Of a stretch of DNA of 20,181 nt, positions 14,510 through 20,181 are shown piece by piece. Both the position numbers and the translations under genes were made by a program. Positions within the stretch are counted from its first letter, which is position 1. Every line of letters begins with the position of its first letter. Source of the stretch: an uncultured Acidobacteriaceae bacterium (GTDB taxonomy: Bacteria; Acidobacteriota; Terriglobia; Terriglobales; Acidobacteriaceae). Location: contig CALFMO010000031.1 in the NCBI GenBank assembly GCA_937879855.1, positions 1 to 20,181 on the forward strand. The letters are read 5' to 3'. Under the pieces are notes generated by a model. The model was not told the DNA's origin and made no database searches. It saw nothing but the letters and a program-made list of their open reading frames with translations.

Positions 14510-15924
14510 ATCTCTTCTTCCTCATTCAAACGCGGCTCGTCAAATGGGTTGCAATCGGGTCCGGATCTTTCGAGCTCGGCTCCAGCTAAGAGCTCGACCT
14601 CTCTCAATCTATGTTCGATCTCCGGACGCATCTGGGCGGCCAACTCTTCAATCGCAGACGCGCTTTGCTTAACGCTAGCCGCCTTCTTGTGGATCTCGGC
14701 GAATCTCTCGCAAATGGCTTCTATAGCCGCTAATGCGGCGTTTATTCGCGCCACGTCGACCTTACTTATAAGTTGTTGGTTTCGTTCGGCCACAACAATC
14801 GCTCGCGCAATTCGATAAGCGCTCTCGAGGTAAAAGTTAGGCTCGCCTTCCACGATTGAGTCGGGATTAATTGAGAGAAGAATATCGTCACCGACAATGC
14901 GGAATTTCCCAATCTCAGGCGGACAGCACTCATCTGTGAAGATCATCATCCCCACGCAAGCGTCGCGATTTTCTTTAGCTCGGGCCAGCTCCTCGATCGA
15001 ATCTCGTAATGAATACCCTTGTTCGTTCTTTGCTTCGATGACGAACTTCTTACCCAATGCACCAGACTCACTTGACAATGTGCTGACGTAGTCTCCGGTC
15101 TTGCACCGGGGGATATTGCCCGGCGTTCCCGTCAGGTTTTCCGTTATATCCCCAAGTGAGCGCCCTAGGGCTGCAACGTGCTCGTAAACAAGCGCTTCAA
15201 AATCGCGCCCCTTTTGCGTTCCTTTACAGGCCTCTTCTTTCCGTGCTTGCTGAATGCCAAAATGCGCCTTCAGCTCCGCAAAAAACTGCGCATTTTCTTG
15301 TTTGATCGCCTCGACTTGTTTATTTACTTCCCGTCGCAATCTGGAAAGCGCCGAATCATCCGAGTCAAAGGAGAATTGCTGAAGTACGCTGCTCGAGCTT
15401 TCTTGTAACTTTAAAGCGACCACATCCTGTATCCGTTGCAAAAGTCCACGGTTATTATCTGGATCGACGAGTTTTCCAAAGTCGCTGTGTGGTCCGACTT
15501 GATCTCGTACGACCTGCGAGAGGCGCCCATGCTCGAGGCCAAAGTATTCCTCGAGCGTCTTGCTAAGCGCACCATCCTCGCCAATAAGAGAGTCTAAATG
15601 TCGTGGAACGCTACCTGTTTCCGACTTGAAGTATTGCTCGATCTTGGCTTGCAGATCGCTTTTGAAGTCGCGTGCATGGTCATCGAGGCTTCTCTCGAGA
15701 TCTTTGAACTTTTGCTCGACTATGCTCGCGTCCAAAGTAGGACTGACGGATCGCAGCGCGATCACGCCAACTTTCAGGGCTTCGGCAGCCTTCATCTCTA
15801 TATCTTGTGGCTTGGAAGCTCTTAGGTACTGGACGACAATCAGATCCGATACTTCGAGGTTCAAGTGTAATGATTCCGAGGTTCCAACCGCATCGACGGA
15901 CTTAGTATCGATCACTTCTAACAT
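14497..15924 (-). CDS. Coiled-coil protein with PD-(D/E)XK nuclease-like domain
   Basis: 475 aa from ATG 15924, chosen because AAGGCGAG lies 3-6 nt before it; the open frame runs to 16053 without protein-like sequence. Residues about 65-230 are helical and charged with coiled-coil stretches (EQKFKDLERSLDDHARDF, RREVNKQVEAIKQENAQFF). Residues about 235-345 look like a PD-(D/E)XK fold: GRDFEALVYEH (E243), KTGDYVS (D278) and KFVIEAKNEQ (E297-x-K299), then SIEELARAKENRDA and VGMMIF. The remainder is helical and acidic at the end. It probably cuts or binds DNA. It heads an operon with the zinc-ribbon gene and is divergent from a WYL regulator, a typical defence-locus arrangement. The exact family is not recognised. 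Confidence 0.7.
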   Translation of the reverse strand: MLEVIDTKSVDAVGTSESLHLNLEVSDLIVVQYLRASKPQDIEMKAAEALKVGVIALRSVSPTLDASIVEQKFKDLERSLDDHARDFKSDLQAKIEQYFKSETGSVPRHLDSLIGEDGALSKTLEEYFGLEHGRLSQVVRDQVGPHSDFGKLVDPDNNRGLLQRIQDVVALKLQESSSSVLQQFSFDSDDSALSRLRREVNKQVEAIKQENAQFFAELKAHFGIQQARKEEACKGTQKGRDFEALVYEHVAALGRSLGDITENLTGTPGNIPRCKTGDYVSTLSSESGALGKKFVIEAKNEQGYSLRDSIEELARAKENRDACVGMMIFTDECCPPEIGKFRIVGDDILLSINPDSIVEGEPNFYLESAYRIARAIVVAERNQQLISKVDVARINAALAAIEAICERFAEIHKKAASVKQSASAIEELAAQMRPEIEHRLREVELLAGAELERSGPDCNPFDEPRLNEEEEIWER

Positions 15925-15999
15925 GATCTCGCCTTTCACAGTTTTATTGGTACAGCACCGTCTTCGCATTCCTTGGAAGAAGCTTGGGCCACACCATAC

Positions 16000-16005
16000 A
16001 GTATA
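16000..16005 (-). promoter_or_regulatory. Probable -10 of the nuclease operon
   Basis: Minus-strand TATACT (16005-16000), with only a weak TTATTT at the 17-bp -35 position, about 75 bp before ATG 15924. The weak -35 next to an upstream inverted repeat suggests regulated rather than constitutive transcription. Confidence 0.35.
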
Positions 16006-16046
16006 GGCCGGCATCGAGCGCGAAATAAGCAGTCCGAAATACAACC

Positions 16047-16063
16047 CGGTCACATTTTGACCG
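16047..16063. promoter_or_regulatory. Inverted repeat, candidate WYL operator
   Basis: CGGTCA-CATTT-TGACCG is a perfect 6-bp inverted repeat, 19-35 bp before the WYL start and between the divergent genes. The half-site TTTTGACC recurs at 17160-17167, upstream of the next gene, within TTTTG-7 nt-CAAAA. Confidence 0.55.
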
Positions 16064-16081
16064 CCTCTTGCTAGGTGAGAT

Positions 16082-17131
16082 ATGAAGCAGGAAGCTTATA
16101 AGAAGTTGCTCCACGAGCTGGACAGCAGGCGGTGCATAACCGTCAATCGCGCGAGAGAGATCTGCGGATCCCGCTTTTCTGAAAGCACGTGGAAACGAAT
16201 CAAGAAAGCGTTAAAGCAGTCGGACAATTGTGAACTTCGCTGGAATGCCAAGACAAAGACGTTCACAGTGCCGGCAGCATGGACGTTGTATCCAGCTGAT
16301 CCTGATCCGCGAAAGCGGGATCAACTGGCCGTTTTGCGTGCTGCCGCTGCTCGGGTTGGACCGCCGCTGACAGATCAAATTGTCTCTCTTCTCGATCGAC
16401 TCGACGGACAGCTGGCGCGGATCGATCCTGATGCCCGAGCCAAGGCGCCGGTACGACAGCCGGCGCCTCGGACCGACAAGGATTTCTTTGATCTATTGAA
16501 CCGGATCGACAGAGCGATCCGCAACCGGCAGATCGTCACTATAGACTACCGAAAGACAGTCGGCGGGCGACTCGAAAAACGCTCTATCGCTCCCTACGAA
16601 TTGCACAACTACTCCGGCAGATTTTATGTGTGGGGAACCGATGAAGGCGGCAGTAAGCCAAAATTTTTCGCCCTTGATAGGATTGAGGCTATGAATGTCG
16701 ATGATGGAGATAGCTTTGAGCGCGATCCCAATCTTAGCATCGACAAAGAATTGCGACATAGTTTCGGAATGTGGGTCGGCAGCGCAAAGGCGCAAGACAT
16801 CGAGGTTGAAATCAGCGAAAGCCGAGCGACGGATATCTTTGCACGCCGTTGGCCGGCAGAAAAGTCGACCAGTTTCCTACCCAACGGGCGGCTGCGGATT
16901 ACGTTCTCAGTGAGCGATGCGCGCGAGGTGGTGGCTTGGGTGCTCAGCTTCGGGGGTGAAGCCTGGATTCGCGAGCCAGCCAGTGCCGCCAGGTTGGTCT
17001 GGGAGCTGAGCCAAAAGATCGTTGCAAGACATAAATGGGCATGCGACGTGCCGATTGACGAAAGGCTCATGCGATTCGAGTGGGGTGCGGACGGCCTACC
17101 GCTGGAGAGGGCCAAGGCGGGCCAGTTGTAG
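16082..17131 (+). CDS. WYL-domain transcriptional regulator (BrxR/CapW-like architecture)
   Basis: 349 aa. The N-terminal about 1-70 is a winged-helix region (ESTWKRIKKAL). Residues about 149-205 are a WYL domain: IVTIDYRKTVGG, RSIAPYEL, then RFYVWGTD with F-Y-V (181-183) in the WYL position, and FALDRIEAM. Residues about 240-330 form a WCX-type dimerisation domain (AREVVAWVLSFGGEAWI). This N-wHTH-WYL-WCX layout is that of regulators that keep phage-defence operons silent and respond to nucleic-acid or nucleotide signals. AGGTGA ends 3 nt before ATG 16082. It is divergent from the nuclease/zinc-ribbon operon, which it most likely controls with itself through the inverted repeat at 16047-16063. 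The ligand is unknown. Confidence 0.85.
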   Translation: MKQEAYKKLLHELDSRRCITVNRAREICGSRFSESTWKRIKKALKQSDNCELRWNAKTKTFTVPAAWTLYPADPDPRKRDQLAVLRAAAARVGPPLTDQIVSLLDRLDGQLARIDPDARAKAPVRQPAPRTDKDFFDLLNRIDRAIRNRQIVTIDYRKTVGGRLEKRSIAPYELHNYSGRFYVWGTDEGGSKPKFFALDRIEAMNVDDGDSFERDPNLSIDKELRHSFGMWVGSAKAQDIEVEISESRATDIFARRWPAEKSTSFLPNGRLRITFSVSDAREVVAWVLSFGGEAWIREPASAARLVWELSQKIVARHKWACDVPIDERLMRFEWGADGLPLERAKAGQL

Positions 17132-17247
17132 CGTGCCGACCCATCAGGACCCTACACCTTTTTGACCCGGCCAAAATCTGACCCGCTTTTACACGGGCCG
17201 ATCACACGTTACCATAAGTTCGACCCTACGCACTTGGAGGTAACGCT

Positions 17248-17640
17248 ATGATTGACGCCCCGACTCTAGATTTTACTGCTCACTGCCAGGTTCGGTACAT
17301 TGAGCGGTTTCTTGACAAGGATGCTGTGCTAGCTGCACGCCGGCAGGCAAAGGGCGATGCCGAGATACTCGACATGCTTCGTCCGGCATTCGACGATGAT
17401 CTCCGCCATTTCCGTCATGTCGTCCAGGTTGGATACTTTCATCTCTTGCACAAAGCGGGAAAGTTCGTTGAGGGTTCGGCGTATCGGCTCAATCTAGGAC
17501 CGATTTCGGTTTGCATCGAGGGCAATCTGTGTAAGACGACTGTCTGCAAACACTACAGTTCGTCGCGACCCGATCCGACGGATGATGATCCGATGGAAGA
17601 AAGCAGCGAATCGGAGCAGGACGAGGCACTGGTGGCTTGA
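17248..17640 (+). CDS. Uncharacterised 130-aa protein
   Basis: ATG 17248 is preceded by GGAGG at 7-nt spacing, and codon use matches the flanking genes, so it is probably real. The N-terminus (LDFTAHCQVRYIERFLDKDA) has an H-x3-R-x3-R pattern, followed by an acidic helix (AEILDMLR) and a beta-rich middle (VVQVGYFHLLHKAGKFV, YRLNLGPISVCIEGNLCKTT). The last 24 residues are strongly acidic with many Asp, Glu and Ser. I do not recognise the family. It lies 116 bp downstream of the WYL gene, and a copy of the TTTTGACC half-site in that gap suggests possible co-regulation. Confidence 0.65.
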   Translation: MIDAPTLDFTAHCQVRYIERFLDKDAVLAARRQAKGDAEILDMLRPAFDDDLRHFRHVVQVGYFHLLHKAGKFVEGSAYRLNLGPISVCIEGNLCKTTVCKHYSSSRPDPTDDDPMEESSESEQDEALVA

Positions 17641-17665
17641 CACAGATGTCGAAGATAATACTGCT

Positions 17666-17831
17666 ATGAAGGACTCCTTAGGTAGCAATCACTCAACATG
17701 CGGAAGAGGGCCATTGGCAGCGCTGGTTGCTTAACGATGCCAAGAAGGCTATCGACTTGGCGTACGTCGCCGTGGGCGACGAACACGATGCAATCATGAG
17801 GAAAAAGTTCGGGCCGGCGCCAAACGAGTGA
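17666..17831 (+). pseudogene. Small frameshifted ORF
   Basis: The frame 17682-17831 reads like protein (GHWQRWLLNDAKKAIDLAYV, ending FGPAPNE) but has no start codon. ATG 17666 opens MKDSL in the adjacent frame, and loss of one G at 17681-17682 would join the two into a 55-aa product. Either a single-base frameshift has killed a small gene or the sequence has an error. No family recognised. Confidence 0.35.
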
Positions 17832-17917
17832 GAACCCGGCGCGGACAAGCCGGGTTGCGGCCCCCCATTCTTTGATAGCAGAGGCATCCGGCCGGTTGCT
17901 CGCAAACCGGCCTCGAA

Positions 17918-19009
17918 ATGCCGTCAGACGCGTTCGATAGCTTCGAAGAACTCGGCGACAATAAGCACGGATACATAATTCGCGCCGTATTGAAAATATT
18001 GGAAGACGGTCGTGCTCGTAGCACCGATGAGATCCTGGAAGCGGGCAAGGCTGCAGGCGACTTGCCAAAGACACTCAGCCGGAAGTCTTTGTACATACAC
18101 ATTGTTGGCTTTATCGAACGCCAACAAGCCGCGGGGCGCAAACCCATTATTGTGCAGGATCCTAAGAACCGGTTTTTCCAGTTGAACCGGCCTTCCGATA
18201 CCTGGCCCGATTTCCAACCGTCTTCTTCTGAACCACCACCGTCGACTATGGACGATCTCATCAACAAGCTGCACGCCACTTCGCGTGGAGATGATCCCAC
18301 CGCCTTTGAACTCGCCGCCTGCGAAGCGTTCGAAATTCTTGGTTTCGTAACGAAACATATCGGGGGCTATAAGGCCCCCGACGCTTGCCTTACCGCGCCG
18401 TTAGGAATACAAGCTTACACCTCGACCTTGGAATGCGAGTCGGCGCAGTCTGGCGTTGTTCGACGCGTCGGTGGAGTGGTTGAAGCGGCTCAACATCGGG
18501 ATTCGTACCACACCGACCATGGTATTTTGCTCGGCCCGTCCTTTGAAAAGCTGGGCAGCCTTGACATCGAACTGCAAACACATGATATTGGTTTGTGGGC
18601 GGTCGATGATCTTGCGGCCGCATTGCGGCTTAGGGCTAATCCTTACGAGCTGCGTCCGCTATTCTCTGCCGGCCGCGCCGCAAACAAATTGCAAGATATC
18701 GCTTGGGAACGCGATCATGGCAAGGGCAAACGCGTGCGCATCATCGCCGAAATCATCATTGAACAAGGATGGAAGGCGCAAGTGCTCTTTGCTAGTGAGG
18801 GCTCCCCTGACCAGGCGCCCCTCTTGAATGAGGATTCTGCTATGATGCTGGTCGATACGTGGTTGCAGCAAAAAGGCGCAACCAGTGGATGTGTACGCGA
18901 TGAAGTTCGCGCAGCCTTCGCACATTTGACCAGCCCCTTGGTCAACAAGGCGGTATTTGTTAACGACAAGAGGGATGCGATCATTCTGACTAGTCAACGG
19001 GGGCTTTAA
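17918..19009 (+). CDS. Winged-helix (HARE-HTH-like) protein with Mrr-like restriction domain
   Basis: 363 aa. Residues about 9-97 are a winged-helix module (HGYIIRAVLKIL, STDEILEAG, SRKSLYIHIVGFIERQ, KPIIVQDPKNRFFQLN) resembling HARE-HTH domains that precede restriction endonucleases. Residues about 128-240 look like a PD-(D/E)XK fold: FELAACEAFEILGF, HIGGYKAPD (D155), TSTLECESA (170-176), then HGILLGPSFE and LWAVDDLAAAL. In relatives the last motif is E-C-K; here the third residue is Glu174 (GAG), so the catalytic Lys is missing and cleavage is doubtful. No Shine-Dalgarno precedes ATG 17918; the start is set by matching the MxSD..D opening of copy 2. It is followed 3 bp later by a partner gene. 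Two truncated copies of its N-terminus occur at 5585 and 8572. Confidence 0.7.
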   Translation: MPSDAFDSFEELGDNKHGYIIRAVLKILEDGRARSTDEILEAGKAAGDLPKTLSRKSLYIHIVGFIERQQAAGRKPIIVQDPKNRFFQLNRPSDTWPDFQPSSSEPPPSTMDDLINKLHATSRGDDPTAFELAACEAFEILGFVTKHIGGYKAPDACLTAPLGIQAYTSTLECESAQSGVVRRVGGVVEAAQHRDSYHTDHGILLGPSFEKLGSLDIELQTHDIGLWAVDDLAAALRLRANPYELRPLFSAGRAANKLQDIAWERDHGKGKRVRIIAEIIIEQGWKAQVLFASEGSPDQAPLLNEDSAMMLVDTWLQQKGATSGCVRDEVRAAFAHLTSPLVNKAVFVNDKRDAIILTSQRGL

Positions 19010-19012
19010 GCG

Positions 19013-19330
19013 ATGGCAAAAAGATCAGAAAGACAAGAAGCAATCGGACTATTAGCGGCTGCTTTTGAAGGCGTTCTTAATGATGATCTCATCGTGGAAC
19101 GGCGGACGTGGAAAACCTTACTTCGGCTACCCAAGCTAACTATCCAAAAGGAGCTACGGCGTCTAAAAATTCCTGAGACGCGTGTCGGCCGTTGCATTTT
19201 GGGATTGTTGAACGACGGGGAAGAACAGGTTGCTGCGGTCTGGACACTTGATAAGAAGGGCAAGGAGGATCTGCTTTTGCTCGGTGATCAAGAACAAATG
19301 ATTGGGACCTATCGTCCTGGCTCGTTATAG
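19013..19330 (+). CDS. Uncharacterised 105-aa partner of the winged-helix/nuclease gene
   Basis: ATG 19013 begins 3 bp after the preceding stop, so it is co-transcribed and probably coupled. The N-terminal half is helical and basic (AKRSERQEAIGLLAAAFEGV, RRTWKTLLRLPKLTIQKELRRLK), the C-terminal half beta-like (CILGLLNDGEEQVAAVWTL). The LTIQKELRRL segment could be a DNA-binding helix. No family recognised. The tight spacing suggests a dedicated subunit or regulator of the upstream protein. A dispersed hairpin follows 27 bp after the stop. Confidence 0.6.
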   Translation: MAKRSERQEAIGLLAAAFEGVLNDDLIVERRTWKTLLRLPKLTIQKELRRLKIPETRVGRCILGLLNDGEEQVAAVWTLDKKGKEDLLLLGDQEQMIGTYRPGSL

Positions 19331-19357
19331 CACACATCTGGACGGCCAATCCATATT

Positions 19358-19380
19358 GCGTCTGCCCAACAAGCAGGCGC
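19358..19380. repeat. Dispersed hairpin repeat, copy f
   Basis: GCGTCTGC (19358-19365) and GCAGGCGC (19373-19380), eight pairs including one G-T, 7-nt loop. Downstream of the 105-aa gene and before the transposase remnant. Its flank, ATTGCGTCTGCC, resembles that of copy d. Confidence 0.65.
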
Positions 19381-19444
19381 GCCGTTCGATCGCCGACAAA
19401 AAAATAAGACAGCGGGTTAGCTGGTCGCGGCACGACCAGATCAA

Positions 19445-19976
19445 TTCTTGTGTCGCTAGCTTCACCTCAATTTGGGCTGCCAGCAAGAATGGATCTAGCG
19501 CGGCTCGCTGATTGCATAACTCCTGTTTGAGCTGCGCAGCGAGAGCGCTCGTGGCGAGCAGGCGGTCCAGCGGCGTCTGTGCTGCATCGTAGCGGCGCAC
19601 GATCCTCGCGCCGATGCGTTGTTTGCTGATCAGTTTCACCGTGCGTTAGAAGTAGTTCATCCACAGGTGCAACTCGTTGCGATACAGTGAATTGACCACC
19701 TGCAAGATGGCGGGCGCATCCAAGCGCTGCCAGCCTAAGAGTCGACGCACATGCGTCCAGTTCTTTTGCTCGATATGTGCGTTATCGTTTTCTTGTACGG
19801 CCGTGCGCGGGTAAAGGCGATCGCGTGCCGGCGGCAATAGCGCACCAGATGGGCGTTGATGAATTCCCCACCATTATCCGAATGCAATGAGCGGAGGTTG
19901 AACGGTACCGCCAGCCGCATCTCATCGATCGCACGACAGACGCGCAGCTGTGCTTTGCCTGACCTGAGGTGGCGTT
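19445..19976 (-). pseudogene. Decayed integrase-type (rve, D35E) transposase
   Basis: Minus-strand frames together encode HSDNGGEFINAHL, then RPYKK / NDNAHIEQKNW and VRRLLGWQRL, followed by VKLISKQRIGARIVRRYD. The second Asp (SDNGG) and the Glu (HIEQ) are 35 residues apart, as in retroviral-type integrase folds. Defects: the N-terminus with the first Asp is gone; one A is missing from an A-run near 19795, shifting the frame between YKK and NDN; and TAA at 19646-19648 interrupts the frame after WMNYF. It is a dead insertion-sequence fragment next to the right-hand, more GC-rich sequence. Confidence 0.78.
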
Positions 19977-20042
19977 TAGCATAAGGAGGAATTGTGAGCA
20001 GGTATCATTTTAGTGACATATCGCCTCGTTAGCGCTGCGCGG

Positions 20043-20181
20043 TTAGCGCTCGCGGGCACCGTTCTGAACCGAGAGCTCCCAGCGATACCCGTCCGGATCG
20101 TGAAACCACAGGCCCATATGCGGCGAGCCCGGCGCTGTGGGGCCGATCTCGTCGCCCGGATCTTCCAGTTCTACGCCGTTT
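20043..20181 (-). CDS. VOC/glyoxalase-family protein, C-terminal 45 codons (runs off the window)
   Basis: Minus-strand frame ending at TAA 20045-20043. It contains DPGDEIGPTAPGSPHMGLWF, HDPDGYRWELSV and a short NGARER tail. The HDPDGYRWEL strand with its Glu is the closing beta-strand and metal-ligand position of glyoxalase I / dioxygenase (VOC) domains. The start lies beyond the right edge. Higher GC and clean coding suggest ordinary chromosomal sequence outside the remnant zone. The substrate cannot be inferred. Confidence 0.75.
   Translation of the reverse strand, partial: NGVELEDPGDEIGPTAPGSPHMGLWFHDPDGYRWELSVQNGARER

Noticed and set aside
1360..19380. The seven palindromes as a CRISPR array
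   Set aside because: Copies are kilobases apart, of variable sequence and orientation, with no spacers and no cas genes.

Overview
The window looks like an accessory (defence/mobility) region of a bacterial chromosome, probably from a proteobacterium. It has mid-50s GC with mosaic composition, sigma70-type promoters, RES/Xre and HEPN/MNT toxin-antitoxin pairs, and decayed IS110, IS3 and D35E transposase fragments. No gene in the window fixes the taxon. The far right edge (from about 20040) is more GC-rich and carries the end of a VOC/glyoxalase gene, so it may be ordinary chromosomal backbone beside the island.

Layout. 1-401: no supported gene. 402-1347: MNT-HEPN toxin-antitoxin operon in which the MNT antitoxin carries its own Xre-type HTH. 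1403-2358 (minus): RES toxin and Xre antitoxin. 2779-3291: EVE/PUA-like reader protein, convergent with a frameshifted beta-class DNA methyltransferase fused to an Mrr-like domain (3540 to about 5400, minus). 5585-8779: remnant zone with two dead copies of a winged-helix module, two IS110 fragments joined head to head and the tail of an IS3 element, plus a patatin-like phospholipase whose expected start codon reads GTA. 9041-10468: phospholipase C/acid phosphatase family enzyme. 10614-13240 (minus): tightly coupled operon of a Dam-like D12 methylase, a ParB-fold protein and a PRTase-like protein. 13241-14152: non-coding-rich stretch with a promoter plus terminator that should make an RNA of about 45 nt, a tRNA/tmRNA 3'-end-like segment, and a 48-codon ORF. 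14153-15924 (minus): coiled-coil PD-(D/E)XK nuclease overlapped by a zinc-ribbon gene, divergent from a WYL regulator (16082-17131) with a perfect inverted repeat between them. 17248-19330: an unknown gene, a winged-helix/nuclease-like protein and a coupled small partner. 19445-19976: broken transposase.

How the parts fit. Most intact operons resemble conflict modules: two toxin-antitoxin systems and three putative DNA-modifying or DNA-cutting cassettes, one under its own WYL regulator. They are separated by non-coding spacers holding a dispersed imperfect palindrome (consensus near GCGYCTGCC-loop-GGCAGGCGC), found seven times and never inside a supported gene.

Most notable candidates: (i) the Dam-ParB-PRTase operon; (ii) the WYL-regulated nuclease/zinc-ribbon cassette; (iii) the 45-nt RNA locus whose predicted 5' 20 nt recur inverted in the tRNA/tmRNA-like element; (iv) a perfect intrinsic-terminator hairpin inside the 5' coding region of the RES toxin; (v) near-leaderless promoters on both antitoxins. 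All are read from sequence by eye; no database search was possible.
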